Numbered from the stretch's first letter, positions 37,889 through 48,359 are shown. The stretch is 64,000 nucleotides of DNA from Haloplanus sp. HW8-1 (GCF_023703795.1 NZ_CP098518.1:992001-1056000), one strand, 5' to 3'. Notes: generated by a model not told the origin, from the letters alone. A program made the numbers and translations.

Positions 37889-39142
37889 CTATGGCCAGTT
37901 GCCGTGGTCGTCGAACGCGTCCACGACCCGCTCGATGGCGACGACGTACGCCGCGGTCCGGAGGTTCGGCACGTCGACGGACTCGTAGGTGTCGACCAGG
38001 CGGTCGAACGCCTCGGTAATGACACGTTCGAGTTCGTCGTTCACCCGCTTTTCGGTCCACGCGAACCGCTGGCGGTTCTGCACCCACTCGAAGTAGGAGA
38101 CGGTGACCCCGCCCGCGTTCGCCAGGATGTCGGGGAGCACGTAGACGTCACGCTCGGTGAGTACGTCGTCGGCGTCGGGGGTCAGCGGCCCGTTGGCCGC
38201 TTCGACGATCACGTCGGCCCGCACGTCGCGGGCGATGCTCTCGTCGACCGCGTTCTCCAGTGCCGCGGGCACCAGCAGATCCACGTCCGCGGTCAGCAGT
38301 TCCTCGTTGGTCAGTTCCTCGTCGGCGTCGGGATAGCCCACGACCGACCCGGTTTCGCGTTTGTGTTCTTTGACCGCCTCGGTGTCCAGGCCGTCGGCCG
38401 CGTACACCCCACCCCGGGAGTCGCTGACCGCGACCACGGTCGCCCCCTCGGCCTCCAACAGGGTCGCGGTGACCGATCCCGCGTTGCCGTAGCCCTGGAC
38501 GGCGACCGTCGCGTCCTCGATGCCACGACCCAGGTAGTCGAAGGCCTCACGGGCGGTGAGCATCGTCGACCGGCCGGTCGCCTCGACGCGACCCGCACTG
38601 CCCCCGGAAGACAGCGCCTTCCCCGTCACGACGGCGGGTTCGGTGGTCCGCTCCAGCGTCTCGTAGGTGTCTTTGATCCAGTTCATCTCTCGCTGTCCGG
38701 TGTTGACGTCGGGTGCGGGGATGTCGCGGTCAGCGCCGATGATCGGCCGGAGTTCGGCCGCGAACGCGCGCGTGATGCGTTCGAGTTCGCGCTCGGAGTA
38801 CTCCCGGGGATCGAACGCGATGCCACCCTTCGCCCCACCGTAGGGGATATCGACGACTGCGCATTTGTACGCCATCCACCCGGAGAGAGCCGTCACTTCA
38901 TCCTGCGTGACGTTCGGGTGATAGCGAATCCCCCCCTTGTAGGGGCCGCGGTCGCCGTTGAACTGGACCCGGTAGGCGTGAAACTGCTCGGCGCTCCCGT
39001 CGTCCATGTCGACCGAGAGGGTGGTCTCCAAGACGCGTTCGGGCCGTTTGAGCCGCTCGATCACGTCGCCGTCCGCGTCCAGATAGGCCGCGGCGTCGTC
39101 GATCTGCTCCTGGAGGCTCTCGAACGGGTTGATTTCCGCCAT
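37889..39142 (-). CDS. gdhB: Glutamate dehydrogenase
   Basis: A 417-residue hexameric-type dehydrogenase. Substrate-site stretches [20 protein letters not shown] and [20 protein letters not shown] and the nucleotide-binding [20 protein letters not shown] are present; [12 protein letters not shown] has an acidic-free tail typical of NADP preference, though this is not decisive. Single gene, co-directional with the lyase upstream. Confidence 0.93.
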   Translation of the reverse strand: MAEINPFESLQEQIDDAAAYLDADGDVIERLKRPERVLETTLSVDMDDGSAEQFHAYRVQFNGDRGPYKGGIRYHPNVTQDEVTALSGWMAYKCAVVDIPYGGAKGGIAFDPREYSERELERITRAFAAELRPIIGADRDIPAPDVNTGQREMNWIKDTYETLERTTEPAVVTGKALSSGGSAGRVEATGRSTMLTAREAFDYLGRGIEDATVAVQGYGNAGSVTATLLEAEGATVVAVSDSRGGVYAADGLDTEAVKEHKRETGSVVGYPDADEELTNEELLTADVDLLVPAALENAVDESIARDVRADVIVEAANGPLTPDADDVLTERDVYVLPDILANAGGVTVSYFEWVQNRQRFAWTEKRVNDELERVITEAFDRLVDTYESVDVPNLRTAAYVVAIERVVDAFDDHGNWP

Positions 39143-39203
39143 CTGACCCGCCGGTTCGACCTCCTGTAATACAGTCCTTTCGACCTGCCGTTGGCGAGTC
39201 GTG

Positions 39204-40058
39204 TCACTCCGTCTCCGTCTCCGTCTCCGTCGCCCGATCGAGGATACGCTCGGCGCGGGCCAGCAGTGGCGCGTCGATCATCTCGCCGTCGACCTCGAAG
39301 ACGCCCCGGTCGTCGTCGGCCGCTTCCCGCGCCGCGAGCACCCGCCGCGCCCACGCTACCTCCTCGGAGTCGGGGGCGAACGCCTCGGCGACGATCGGTA
39401 CCTGATCCGGGTGGATGACCATCTTGCCGTCGTAGCCGAGCGTCGCGGCGAAGGTCGTCTCGGAGCGAAGCCCCTCGGCGTCGTCGAGATCGGTGTAGAC
39501 GGTGTCGATGGGTTCGACGCCCGCGGCCCGCGCCGCCACGACGACGCGTTCGCGGGCGTACAACACCTCCGTCCCCTCGGCGGTGCGAGTGGCGCCGAGG
39601 TCGGCCGAGAGATCCTCGGCGCCGAACCCGAGGGCGTCGACGACGCCGAGCGCCGCCACCTCGGGTGCGTCGAGGATGCCGGTCGCCGTCTCGATCAGCG
39701 CGATGACCGGGACCGACAGATCGTGTGCCGAGAGCGCGTCGGCGACGGCCCTCACGCTCTCGACGGTCGCTTTCGGCATCATCACCGCATCGAGGCGGCG
39801 TAGGTCTCGGTCGGTCAGGGCGTCGAGGTCTGCCGTCGCGGCGTCGGCGGCGCCGATCCGGACGGCCACCTCGACGCCCGCGGGATCGAACTCCGGATCC
39901 GCGAGCAGGTCGGCGACGGCCGCCCGCGCCTCGGCCTTCCGAGCGGGAGCGACGGCGTCTTCGAGGTCGAACACGACCGTATCGGCGCCGGTGGCCGGTG
40001 CCTTGCGGCAGAGTTCGGGGCGGTCACCCGGCGAGAACAGGACGGTGCGGCGAGCCAT
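39204..40058 (-). CDS. citE: HpcH/HpaI aldolase / citrate-lyase-beta-like CoA ester lyase
   Basis: A 284-residue TIM-barrel lyase. Motifs: [20 protein letters not shown] at the N-terminus, [38 protein letters not shown] and the Asp in [13 protein letters not shown]. Likely acts on malyl- or methylmalyl-type CoA esters. The C-terminus is encoded by a CTCCGT hexanucleotide array and reads TETETETE, an unusual variable tail. Confidence 0.85.
   Translation of the reverse strand: MARRTVLFSPGDRPELCRKAPATGADTVVFDLEDAVAPARKAEARAAVADLLADPEFDPAGVEVAVRIGAADAATADLDALTDRDLRRLDAVMMPKATVESVRAVADALSAHDLSVPVIALIETATGILDAPEVAALGVVDALGFGAEDLSADLGATRTAEGTEVLYARERVVVAARAAGVEPIDTVYTDLDDAEGLRSETTFAATLGYDGKMVIHPDQVPIVAEAFAPDSEEVAWARRVLAAREAADDDRGVFEVDGEMIDAPLLARAERILDRATETETETE
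39207..39231. repeat. CTCCGT hexanucleotide microsatellite
   Basis: Four perfect tandem copies of CTCCGT plus one further base, encoding alternating Thr-Glu at the C-terminus of the CitE-like lyase. Slippage by one unit would add or remove two residues without shifting frame. Confidence 0.8.
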
Positions 40059-40091
40059 ACCGGGCCCTGGGCGGCCGTGGTGATGAATCCC

Positions 40092-40493
40092 CTAGATGAC
40101 GACAGCCCCGACGGTGAATAGGTTGACGAGGGCGGCGACCGTCCAGGGGACTGCCAGTCCGGCTGGAACGAGCCCCCGGTAGTCGGCGGGCATCACGACC
40201 CACCCCGCGAGGCCGACGGTTATCGCACCGCCTTTCAGCACCGCTAGTGCGGGCAGCACGCCGATGTCGGCGATGAGGCCGGCAGCGACGGGGTTGAGTT
40301 CGGTCAGACCGAGGCGGATACCGACGGCCGTGAGCGAACCGTCGAGAAGCAGTACGACGACCACGAGCGCCCAGAGCCACCCCGCGTACGCCGTGGTTCG
40401 GGCGGCGATCCAGTTGGCGTACGCGCCACCGACGGGCGGCCCCACCGGCTCCGACGACCGGGAGCTGCCGGTTTCAGTCCGGTTCGTTGCCAT
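40092..40493 (-). CDS. DUF5658 family membrane protein
   Basis: A 133-residue protein with a hydrophilic N-terminus (about 35 residues) and four membrane segments. The motif LLDGSLTAVGIRLGLTELNPVAAG matches the D-x-x-T...E-x-NP signature of DUF5658. Function unknown. It is read toward the lyase gene and separated by 33 bases. Confidence 0.75.
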   Translation of the reverse strand: MATNRTETGSSRSSEPVGPPVGGAYANWIAARTTAYAGWLWALVVVVLLLDGSLTAVGIRLGLTELNPVAAGLIADIGVLPALAVLKGGAITVGLAGWVVMPADYRGLVPAGLAVPWTVAALVNLFTVGAVVI

Positions 40494-40583
40494 ATCTCAC
40501 GGCTGGATCACCATCCCCGTGAGTATACGGCCCATACGCCGCGTAAATCATCGATTACCGCGCCGAACGCCCGGTCAAGGGGA

Positions 40584-41432
40584 TCAGTCGAGCGCCGCTT
40601 CCAGTCGGTCGATCAGGGACGCGTTCCCGAGGTGGACCGGCGTCCGGTCGTGGAGTTCGTCGGGGTCGACGTCGAGCAGCGACCGGGTGCCGTCGGAACT
40701 CCGGCCGCCCGCCGACTCGATCACGTAGCCGACTGGGTTGCCCTCGAACTGGAGGCGGAGTTTGCCCGCCGGCGAGGACTCCAGGGCGGGGTAGCCGAAC
40801 ACGCCACCGTAGGTCAGAACCTGGTTCACGTCACCGATCATCGCCCCGCCGTAGCGGAGTTTGAGTTCCGATTCGATCTCTTCGACGTAGGCCGCGAAGT
40901 CGGCCGGCCAGTCGGGGACCCGCCCGCCGAAGCCGTAGACCGTCGGCTCGTCGGGGAGGGTCACGTCCTCGCGGAGTGGCGTCGGGACGCCGTCCTCGAT
41001 CAGGTACTCGGTGACCGAGCCTTGGTGGGCGAAGGCCATGGTGGTGATCGGGCCGTAGAGGATGTAGCCCGCCGCGATCAGCTCGCGTCCGCGCGCTGGC
41101 AACGGCGCGTCGTAGACGCCGACGATGGTTCCCATGACGTTGTTGGGTTTGAGGTTCGAGGAGCCGTCGAGTGGGTCGACCGCGACCGAGAGGCCGGTCC
41201 CGGTGTCGACGACCGACTGTCGCTCCTCGCTGGCGTACGCGCCGACGCCGTCGAGGCCCCCGAGGCGCTCCTCGAACAGATCGTCGGCGTACTCGTCGGC
41301 CGCCAGCCGCCGATCGCCGGTGGGGTTCTCGGCATCCGACTTCTCGCGGCGACCGGGGAGTCCCGCCCGGATCTCCGGAGCCGCGGCGGCCACCGCCTCA
41401 CGGATCGCGCCGACGGTGTCGTGGTGGGACAT
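40584..41432 (-). CDS. fbp: Class 1 fructose-1,6-bisphosphatase
   Basis: A 282-residue gluconeogenic phosphatase. The start at 41432 ([20 protein letters not shown]) overlaps the fba stop by one base (TGATG). The metal-binding motif [20 protein letters not shown] and the later [20 protein letters not shown] and [19 protein letters not shown] are canonical. Longer upstream frames are shadows of fba. Coupling with aldolase suggests coordinated gluconeogenic control. Confidence 0.93.
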   Translation of the reverse strand: MSHHDTVGAIREAVAAAAPEIRAGLPGRREKSDAENPTGDRRLAADEYADDLFEERLGGLDGVGAYASEERQSVVDTGTGLSVAVDPLDGSSNLKPNNVMGTIVGVYDAPLPARGRELIAAGYILYGPITTMAFAHQGSVTEYLIEDGVPTPLREDVTLPDEPTVYGFGGRVPDWPADFAAYVEEIESELKLRYGGAMIGDVNQVLTYGGVFGYPALESSPAGKLRLQFEGNPVGYVIESAGGRSSDGTRSLLDVDPDELHDRTPVHLGNASLIDRLEAALD

Positions 41433-42244
41433 CACTCGTCGGCCGCGAGCCCGTCGCTCGTCGCGAGCGCCGCGTCGACGGACGCGTCCTCGAAGATGAC
41501 GGCCTCCAGTCCGTCGAGGATGGCCTCGGGATTCTCCCGCTGGAAGACGTTGCGGCCGACGGCCAGCCCGTTCGCGCCGGCGTCCATCGCCTCGCGGACC
41601 GTCGAGAGGAAGGCCTCGTCGCTGGTCTTCGATCCGCCGCTCATGACGACCCGCATGTCGCCCGCGCTGTCGACCGCCCACTCCATCGCGTCGGCGGAGC
41701 CGGGATATTTCACCTTCGCGATGTCGGCGCCGAGTTCCAGCCCCAGCCGGGAGGCGTAGGCGATGGTGCCCGGGCTCGTGTCGTCTTTCAGCCCTTGCCC
41801 GCGCGGATAGGACCACATCACGACGCCCATATTGTGGTCGCGGGCGGCCTCCTGGGCTTCCCGGAACTCCTCGGCCATCTCGACTTCGTGGTTCGAGCCG
41901 CCGTACAGCGTGAAGCCGATCGCGTCCGCGCCGAGTTCGGCCGCGTAGTCGACCGACCAGTTGACCGACGAGTCGGGCTCGCCCATCCAGAGGTTGCTCG
42001 TGCCGTTGAGCTTTGCCAGGAGGCTCACGTCGTCCTCGTAGGAGGGGTAGTACGCCTCGGCGACGCCCTTCTGGACGGCGACGGCCGTCACGGCGTCGTG
42101 GGTCGCCACGTCGAACACCGTCGCCGGGTCGGTCGTCTCCGGCACCGGTTCGAAGTCGACCGGGCCGTGTTCGAGGCCGTGGTCGTACGCGAGGATCAGT
42201 GCCTTGCCGTCGCGGGTGATCGCGGAGTCAGCGCCGGGGATCAT
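41432..42244 (-). CDS. fba: Class I fructose-bisphosphate aldolase (DhnA type)
   Basis: A 270-residue archaeal-type aldolase starting at 42244 ([20 protein letters not shown]). The loop [14 protein letters not shown] and the Schiff-base lysine region [20 protein letters not shown] identify the DhnA/archaeal class I family. A CTTTATGTG box lies 28 bases before the start. First gene of the fba-fbp pair. Confidence 0.92.
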   Translation of the reverse strand: MIPGADSAITRDGKALILAYDHGLEHGPVDFEPVPETTDPATVFDVATHDAVTAVAVQKGVAEAYYPSYEDDVSLLAKLNGTSNLWMGEPDSSVNWSVDYAAELGADAIGFTLYGGSNHEVEMAEEFREAQEAARDHNMGVVMWSYPRGQGLKDDTSPGTIAYASRLGLELGADIAKVKYPGSADAMEWAVDSAGDMRVVMSGGSKTSDEAFLSTVREAMDAGANGLAVGRNVFQRENPEAILDGLEAVIFEDASVDAALATSDGLAADE

Positions 42245-42317
42245 GTGTGTAGACGTACCGGCGAATTCACACATAAAGCGTGTGGTCGGCGGCCACGCAG
42301 CCTCGACCGACGGTCGC

Positions 42318-42809
42318 TCACCAGTCGAACGCCCGGTGAACCGCCCGCCCCTCGTCGTTCAGAACGGGGCCGACGACGTCGGTCACGCCGTCGAGGATCG
42401 CGGCCGAGCGGACGGTCGGCTCCCGGCCGGTGAACGCCACCACCTCCTCGCCACCCACGCCGTAGACGACTCGCCCGAACCCGGCAGTTCGCATCCCACC
42501 GGCGCACATCGGGCACGGTTCCGTGCTGGTGTACATCGCCATCTCGGCGCGTTCCTCGGGGTCGTACTCCCGACACGCACGATACGCGAGGTGGAGTTCC
42601 GGGTGGCGTCGGCAGTCGGCCGCGGTGTTGATGCGGTTCGACTCGGTCATGACGACGGTATCGTCGCGGACGAGCACGGACCCGAACGGCTCGTCCCCGC
42701 GGGCGGCGGCCTCGCGGGCGAGGTCGAAGGCCGCCCGCATGTGTGACGGGTGGTCGAAACTGTCGAACTCGGGACGTGGCACGGACCGACCGAACGGCCG
42801 AAGCGACAT
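42318..42809 (-). CDS. Nucleoside/guanine deaminase of the CDA superfamily
   Basis: A 163-residue zinc deaminase starting at 42809 (MSLRPFGRSVPRPEFDSFDH). The zinc/catalytic motif reads HPELHLAYRACREY (His and Glu retained, with Pro instead of the usual Ala between them) and the second ligand pair is TSTEPCPMCAGGM. The family includes guanine deaminase and tRNA adenosine deaminase; the absence of basic RNA-binding features favours a free-base substrate. Confidence 0.83.
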   Translation of the reverse strand: MSLRPFGRSVPRPEFDSFDHPSHMRAAFDLAREAAARGDEPFGSVLVRDDTVVMTESNRINTAADCRRHPELHLAYRACREYDPEERAEMAMYTSTEPCPMCAGGMRTAGFGRVVYGVGGEEVVAFTGREPTVRSAAILDGVTDVVGPVLNDEGRAVHRAFDW

Positions 42810-42885
42810 ATCGGTTCGGGACGCCGGCGCTCCGGATCGCCACCGGGTCGCTATGCTTACAGTCCTGCCACGCCCAGGAGCGAGC

Positions 42886-43746
42886 ATGCGAACCTTACAG
42901 GACATCGACACCGTCGGGGTCGTCGGCGCCGGGACGATGGGCAGCGGCATCGCACAGGTGGCCGCCACGGCGGGATACGACGTGGTGATGCGCGACATCG
43001 AGGACGACCTGGTCGCGGCCGGCTTCGACCGCATCGACGACAGCCTCTCGCGGTTCGTCGAGAAGGAGCAACTCACGCGCGAGGAGGCCGACGCCGCCGT
43101 CGAGCGCATCGCCGGGACGACCGATCTCGACGACCTCGCGACCTGTGATTACGTCATCGAGGCCGCCGTCGAGAACATGGAGATCAAACAGGACATCTTC
43201 GCGGACCTCGACGACGCGGTGGACGACGACGTGATCCTCGCGACCAACACCTCCACGCTCTCGATCACCACCATCGCGTCGGCGACGGAGCGTCCCGAAC
43301 TCGTCGTCGGCCTCCACTTCATGAACCCCGCGCCGATCATGGAGGGGCTCGAACTCGTCGTCGGGGAGAAGACGGCCGACGACGTGGTCGACGTCTCGCA
43401 TGCCCTCGCCGAGGACTTCGGCAAGACGACCTGGGAGTCCGACGACAAACCCGGGTTCGTCGTCAACCGGGTGCTGATGCCGTGGATCAACGAGGGCATC
43501 CGCGCCTACGACGAGGGCGTCGCCACGAAGGCGGACATGGACGCCGGACTGAAACTCGGGACGAACGTCCCGATGGGGCCGCTCGAACTCGCCGATCACA
43601 TCGGCCTCGACGTCTGTCTCGATGCCAGCCAGACGCTCGCCGAGGAACTCGGCGACCGGTACAAGCCGCCCTACCTGCTCAAGCGGAAGGTCGACGCCGG
43701 CGACCTCGGCCGGAAGACGGGCGCGGGATTCTACGAGTACGACTAG
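42886..43746 (+). CDS. hbd: 3-hydroxyacyl-CoA dehydrogenase
   Basis: A 286-residue NAD-dependent enzyme of beta-oxidation/butyryl metabolism, from 42886 (MRTLQDIDTVGVVGAGTMGS). Rossmann motif GAGTMGSGIAQVAATAGYDV, catalytic His in VVGLHFMNPAPIMEGLELV, and the C-terminal domain ending GRKTGAGFYEYD are typical of 3-hydroxybutyryl-CoA dehydrogenase. Single gene. Confidence 0.93.
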   Translation: MRTLQDIDTVGVVGAGTMGSGIAQVAATAGYDVVMRDIEDDLVAAGFDRIDDSLSRFVEKEQLTREEADAAVERIAGTTDLDDLATCDYVIEAAVENMEIKQDIFADLDDAVDDDVILATNTSTLSITTIASATERPELVVGLHFMNPAPIMEGLELVVGEKTADDVVDVSHALAEDFGKTTWESDDKPGFVVNRVLMPWINEGIRAYDEGVATKADMDAGLKLGTNVPMGPLELADHIGLDVCLDASQTLAEELGDRYKPPYLLKRKVDAGDLGRKTGAGFYEYD

Positions 43747-43784
43747 CGCGGTCCTTTTTACCCCCGCGCTCCTCGGACCCGTCG

Positions 43785-44516
43785 ATGGAAGTCGCCATCC
43801 TCACCGTGGGCGACGAGGTACTCGCTGGTGACATCGAGAACACGAACGCGACGTGGCTCGCGGAACGGTTGACCGACGCGGGTGCGACGGTCGTTCGCAT
43901 CCTGACCGTCCCGGACGACCGAGCACTCATCGCCGAGACCGTCGACGACTGGTCGACGGCGTTCGACGCGGTGATCGTCACCGGGGGTCTCGGCGGAACC
44001 CACGACGATGTGACCGTCGACGCCATCGCCGACGCCTTCGGCCGCGACCTGGTCGTCCATCCGGCCGTCCGCGAGGACGTGATCGAGACCGTCGCCGCCT
44101 ACCGGGACGAGAACCCCGACCTGGTCGATGCCCACGACCTCGACATCGACGTCGACGCGTGGGCGGCCCTCCCCGAGGGGAGTCGGCCGCTGGTCAACCC
44201 AGAGGGACTCTGCCCGGGGTGTGTCCTCGAGAACGTCTATGCCTTCCCGGGCGTCCCGGCCGAGGTGCGCGCACTCTTCGAACTGGTGGCCGGCGAGTTC
44301 GGCGGCGACGCCGTCTCGGCGACGCTGTTGACGCCCCAGCCCGAGGGGTCGATGGTCGAGGCGCTCGCCGGGGTTCGCGAGCAGTTCGACGTGACGGTCG
44401 GGAGTTACCCGAGCACCGGCGAGCGAAACCGGCTGAAGCTCACGGGCACCGACCACGAAACGGTCGCCGCGGCGGCAGCGTGGCTCCGCGAGCGGATCGA
44501 CGTCGTCGACGAGTGA
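43785..44516 (+). CDS. CinA-like molybdopterin-binding domain protein
   Basis: A 243-residue protein from 43785 (MEVAILTVGDEVLAGDIENT), corresponding to the N-terminal COG1058 (MoaB/Mog-like) part of CinA without the nicotinamide deamidase domain. VIVTGGLGGTHDDVTVDAIA is the conserved nucleotide/pterin-binding loop. A CTTTTTACC box 25-30 bases upstream suggests a leaderless transcript. The archaeal role is not established. Confidence 0.83.
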   Translation: MEVAILTVGDEVLAGDIENTNATWLAERLTDAGATVVRILTVPDDRALIAETVDDWSTAFDAVIVTGGLGGTHDDVTVDAIADAFGRDLVVHPAVREDVIETVAAYRDENPDLVDAHDLDIDVDAWAALPEGSRPLVNPEGLCPGCVLENVYAFPGVPAEVRALFELVAGEFGGDAVSATLLTPQPEGSMVEALAGVREQFDVTVGSYPSTGERNRLKLTGTDHETVAAAAAWLRERIDVVDE

Positions 44517-44576
44517 GAATCACGACTGATTCTGCGAGCCGTGCGTTTATTCCCCCGCCGCCCGAGGCTCCGATCG

Positions 44577-45473
44577 ATGATCGAGGCCGACTCCCTCCGG
44601 AAGACCTACGGCGAGTTCCCCGCCGTCGTCGGCAGCACGTTCGAGGTGGACCGGGGCGAAATCTTCGGCATCGTCGGCCCGAACGGCGCCGGGAAGACGA
44701 CGACACTGAAGATGATCGCCGGACTCGTCGAGCCCTCGGGTGGATCGGCGACCGTCGCCGGCTTCGACGCCGCCGACCCAGAGATGCGCCGGTCGCTCGG
44801 CTTTCTCCCCGAGGAGTCACCGCTCTACGAGGATATGACTGCTCGCTCGTATCTCGACTTCTTCGCCGACCTCTACGACGTGCCCGATGGCGAGGCGACC
44901 GCACGCATCGAGGACACGCTCGACCGCCTCGAACTCGACCACCGCGACCGCCGGCTCGGCGACGTCTCTAAGGGCATGAAACGCAAGGTTGCCATCGCCC
45001 GGTCGCTGGTGAACGATCCCGACGTACTCATCTACGACGAGCCCGCGAGCGGGCTCGATCCCCTGACGACCAACTACGTGCTGGAGTTCGTGCGTGAACT
45101 CAGCGACGCCGGCAAGACGGTCCTCTTCAGCGCACACAACCTCTATCACGTCGAGAGCGTCTCCGACCGGGTGGCGATCATGAACCGTGGCGAGATCGTC
45201 GCCCGCGGGACCGTCCCCGAGATCCGCGAGGCGTACGGCACCACCGAGTACCGGGTGTTCACGTCGGTCGCCCTGGCGGACCCCGCGACCGAACCTGCCG
45301 GCGACCGCCACGTCGTTACCGTCCCCGATATGGACGCCGTCGAACGGATACGCGAGGCGGCGGCCGAGGCGGGCGGCGAGGTGGTCGACATCCGCACCGA
45401 GGAACCGAGTCTGGAGGAAATCTTTCTGGATCTGGCGGCCGATACGGTCGACGGCCCGCGGGGGACGCGGTGA
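44577..45473 (+). CDS. ABC exporter ATP-binding protein
   Basis: A 298-residue ATPase starting at 44577 (MIEADSLRKTYGEFPAVVGS). Walker A GPNGAGKTTTLKMIAGL, a divergent signature VSKGMKRKVAIARSL, and Walker B VLIYDEPASGLDPL are present; the C-terminal DUF4162-like region (VTVPDMDAVERIREAAAEAG) is typical of NatA/ABC-2 exporters. It overlaps the next gene by four bases; a TTTATT box lies 26-31 bases upstream. It drives the two permeases that follow. Confidence 0.9.
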   Translation: MIEADSLRKTYGEFPAVVGSTFEVDRGEIFGIVGPNGAGKTTTLKMIAGLVEPSGGSATVAGFDAADPEMRRSLGFLPEESPLYEDMTARSYLDFFADLYDVPDGEATARIEDTLDRLELDHRDRRLGDVSKGMKRKVAIARSLVNDPDVLIYDEPASGLDPLTTNYVLEFVRELSDAGKTVLFSAHNLYHVESVSDRVAIMNRGEIVARGTVPEIREAYGTTEYRVFTSVALADPATEPAGDRHVVTVPDMDAVERIREAAAEAGGEVVDIRTEEPSLEEIFLDLAADTVDGPRGTR

Positions 45474-47320
45474 CGGGCCCGCCGCAGTTTGCCGATCGAA
45501 TCCGTGAGACTCTCCGAGCAGTCGTCCGGATCGCCCGCTGGGAGGTGGGCCGGAGCGTCGGCGTCGTCGATCGGCACACGGCCGCACTTGGCCTCGTCGC
45601 CCTCCTGCTTGCGGGCGCGGTCGGCGGCGCGGCCGTCGCCACCGGCGGCGTCGCCCTTGACCGCGACGTCTACCGGATCGGCGTCGCCCCCGACAGCCCC
45701 TACTACGAGGTGGTGCGGGAGAGCCCGGCGCTTGCAGCGCGGCCGCCAGACCTCGACTCTGTCGGTCGTAGCGTCGAGGTGGTCGTCAGTGACGGTCGGT
45801 TCTACGTCGCCGACTCCCGGAAGGCCGAGGCCGCCCTGTCGACCTTTCGGAGCGCCGTCCGGCGTCACAATCTCGAAGCCATGGGAGACGAGACGAACGC
45901 TTCGGCGGCGTTCCCGGTCGTCGTCACGCTCCAGTACGCCGACCGTGGTTCGGGACCGGGGGGGACAGCCGCGAACCCGGCCGACAGCGAGGGAACTACT
46001 GACGGCACTGTCGACGTCGGCGACGCCGGTACCGGGGACGCGGGCCACGGATCGACGGCGGGCGGGGGGAGTGCCGTCGACGCCGCGACGGCCGCCGACG
46101 CTGGGGCCGGGGCCGGCGGCGGGTCGCTCGGCGTCCCCTTCCTCGGTGGGAGTCTCCTCGGCGGCGGTACCTCCGGTTCCCCGGCCGACATCTCGCCGCC
46201 CTTCCCCTTCGGCGCACTCGTCCTCGCCTTCGTCTTTTTCATCCCGATGAACTTCGTCATCCAGCCCTACGGGAGCAGCATCCTCAACGAGCGCATCAAC
46301 CGTCGAGGTGAACTACTTCTCGTCGCGCCCGTCTCGCCGGCGACCATCGTCGCCGGCAAGACGCTGCCGTATCTCGCGCTCCTCGTCGGTCTGACGGCGG
46401 CCATCGCCCTCGCCATCGGCGGCGGCGCGACGAGCATCGCCGCCGTCGCCCCCATCGCCGCGCTCTACCTCGCGGCCACGTTCGTCGGCGGCATGTTCGC
46501 CCGATCGTTCAAGGAACTCACGTTCGTCACGGTCACCGTCTCCGTCTTTCTCACATCCTATGCGTTCGTCCCGGCCATCTTCACGAACGTGACGCCGATC
46601 GCGCTCATCTCGCCGCTGACGCTCGTCGTCCACGACCTGCAGGGCACCGGCGTCACGGCCGCACAGTACGCCTTCTCGACCGGGCCGTTCTACGTCGGCT
46701 CGGCCGTCCTCTTTCTGCTCGGCGTGGGCGTCTACCGCGAGGAGGACATGTTCACCCAGCGGGCGGTGCCGCTGAAGTTCCTCGACGCACTCAACAGCCG
46801 GATCTCCGGCCGGCGCTCGATGGCCGTCCTGAGCGTTCTCTCGATCCCCTTCGTCTTCATCGCCGAACTCCTCGCCATCGCCGTCCTCTTCGTCCTCCCG
46901 GTGGACGTTTCGATCCCCCTCCTGTTGCTCGTCGTCGCCAGCGTCGAAGAGGTGGCCAAGAGCCTCCCCGTCTACGCGGGGTTTCGGGGAGCGTTCGCCG
47001 GCCGGCGTACGCTCCGGACCGCCGTCGTCCTCGGCTCGCTCTCGGGACTCGGGTTCTTCCTCGGCGAGAAACTGACCGCAATCGTCCAGTTCGTCGGCCT
47101 GCCTGACCTCGCGCTGGGTCAGGCGGCGTTCACGCCCGTCGGCGTCGGCTCGACGGTCGCCGTTGGCCTCCTGTTTGCCCCGCTCGCACTCCACGCGACG
47201 ACGACGAGCGTCGCGGCGGTGGGGGCGAGTCGGTCCCGAAACTGGTATTTCGCGGCGCTCGTACCCGCGATACTGCTGCATGCGGCCTACAACCTCGCGG
47301 TGGTGAGCGCCCTTGGCTGA
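45470..47320 (+). CDS. ABC-2 permease fused to a PrsW-type intramembrane protease
   Basis: A 616-residue protein with a GTG start overlapping the ATPase stop. The N-terminal part is an ABC-2 permease: one helix near residue 45, an extracellular region with a long Gly/Ala/Ser/Asp linker (about residues 165-235), and further helices with FIPMNFVIQPYGSSILNERI. From about residue 440 the sequence becomes PrsW-like: VVASVEEVAKSLPVYAGFRG (EExxK motif), FFLGEKLTAIVQF, a histidine in PLALHATTTSVAAVG and LLHAAYNLAVVSAL. A transporter fused to a site-1-like protease is unusual. Confidence 0.82.
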   Translation: MTGPPQFADRIRETLRAVVRIARWEVGRSVGVVDRHTAALGLVALLLAGAVGGAAVATGGVALDRDVYRIGVAPDSPYYEVVRESPALAARPPDLDSVGRSVEVVVSDGRFYVADSRKAEAALSTFRSAVRRHNLEAMGDETNASAAFPVVVTLQYADRGSGPGGTAANPADSEGTTDGTVDVGDAGTGDAGHGSTAGGGSAVDAATAADAGAGAGGGSLGVPFLGGSLLGGGTSGSPADISPPFPFGALVLAFVFFIPMNFVIQPYGSSILNERINRRGELLLVAPVSPATIVAGKTLPYLALLVGLTAAIALAIGGGATSIAAVAPIAALYLAATFVGGMFARSFKELTFVTVTVSVFLTSYAFVPAIFTNVTPIALISPLTLVVHDLQGTGVTAAQYAFSTGPFYVGSAVLFLLGVGVYREEDMFTQRAVPLKFLDALNSRISGRRSMAVLSVLSIPFVFIAELLAIAVLFVLPVDVSIPLLLLVVASVEEVAKSLPVYAGFRGAFAGRRTLRTAVVLGSLSGLGFFLGEKLTAIVQFVGLPDLALGQAAFTPVGVGSTVAVGLLFAPLALHATTTSVAAVGASRSRNWYFAALVPAILLHAAYNLAVVSALG

Positions 47321-48359
47321 TCCACGCCTGACGATCGCAAAGCGGGAGTTGGCGACCCTCCGCTCGGAGAAGACCATCGTCCTCGCGTTGCTCATCCAGC
47401 TTTTCATCGCCGCCTTCTCCTCGTTTCTCGTCGTCGGCCTGGTCTCGCTGTACGACCCCGGGAGCGTCGACGGGTTCGAGACCGAGGTGGCCGTCACGGG
47501 CGACGCGAGCGACGACCTGCTCCGGGTGGTCGACGACCGACCGTCGATCACGGGCACGGCCTATCCCTCACAGGCGACGGCGCGAGCGGCGTTCGAACGC
47601 GGAACGGTGGACGCCGTGCTCCTCGCGGACCGCCGGGCCGGACGGGTGTTCGTCACGGCGACGGTGCCCGACGGCAACGTGCGCACGACGGTTATCGTCG
47701 TCCAGTTGCGGGACACGCTGTCGACCTTCGAGCGGGTGGAGCGAACCGACCGCGCCGCGCTCCTCTCGGCGACGCCGCTCGAGCTCCCACCCCGAAGCGG
47801 CGCGTCGCCGTACTACGGGTTCAGCTACACGGTGTTGCTCCCCTTGCTCTGCTTTCTCCCCGTGTTCATCAGTGGCTCGATGACCGTCGACTCGCTGACC
47901 GAGGAGGTCGAACGTGGCACGCTCGAACTCCTGCGTGTCGCGCCCGTCTCCACCGTCGACATCGTCGACGGCAAGGTGTGGGCCGCGGCGGGACTCGCGC
48001 CCGTGCAGGCGGCGCTCTGGATCGCCCTCCTCGATCTCAACGGGACGAGCGTCCGCCACCCGCTCGCCGTCCTCGTCGTCGTCGGGGCGCTTGCGATTCT
48101 CGTCGTCACGCTCGGCGCGACCATCGCTCTGCTCTCGCCGGACCGCCGGGCGGCACAGTTCCTTTACTCCGTCGGCGTCCTCGTCGCCTTCGGCGGCGCG
48201 ACGCTCCTGCCGGTGAACCCCGTGAACACCGTGGCCCGCCTCGCCGTCGACAGCGTCGCCCCGACCTACCCGCTTCTCGTCGCCGGCTACGTCGTCCTCG
48301 GTGGCGCCGCCTACTCGCTCCTGCGGCGTGCGGTACCGCGGATCGGCGTCGCTCGGTGA
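47313..48359 (+). CDS. ABC-2 type permease
   Basis: A 348-residue permease whose best start is TTG at 47313 (read MADPRLTIAKRELATLRSEK), overlapping the previous gene by 8 bases. One N-terminal helix, a 130-residue extracellular domain, then five helices; EVERGTLELLRVAPVSTVDI is the ABC-2 cytoplasmic loop. It completes an exporter with the preceding two genes. Substrate unknown. Confidence 0.82.
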   Translation: MADPRLTIAKRELATLRSEKTIVLALLIQLFIAAFSSFLVVGLVSLYDPGSVDGFETEVAVTGDASDDLLRVVDDRPSITGTAYPSQATARAAFERGTVDAVLLADRRAGRVFVTATVPDGNVRTTVIVVQLRDTLSTFERVERTDRAALLSATPLELPPRSGASPYYGFSYTVLLPLLCFLPVFISGSMTVDSLTEEVERGTLELLRVAPVSTVDIVDGKVWAAAGLAPVQAALWIALLDLNGTSVRHPLAVLVVVGALAILVVTLGATIALLSPDRRAAQFLYSVGVLVAFGGATLLPVNPVNTVARLAVDSVAPTYPLLVAGYVVLGGAAYSLLRRAVPRIGVAR

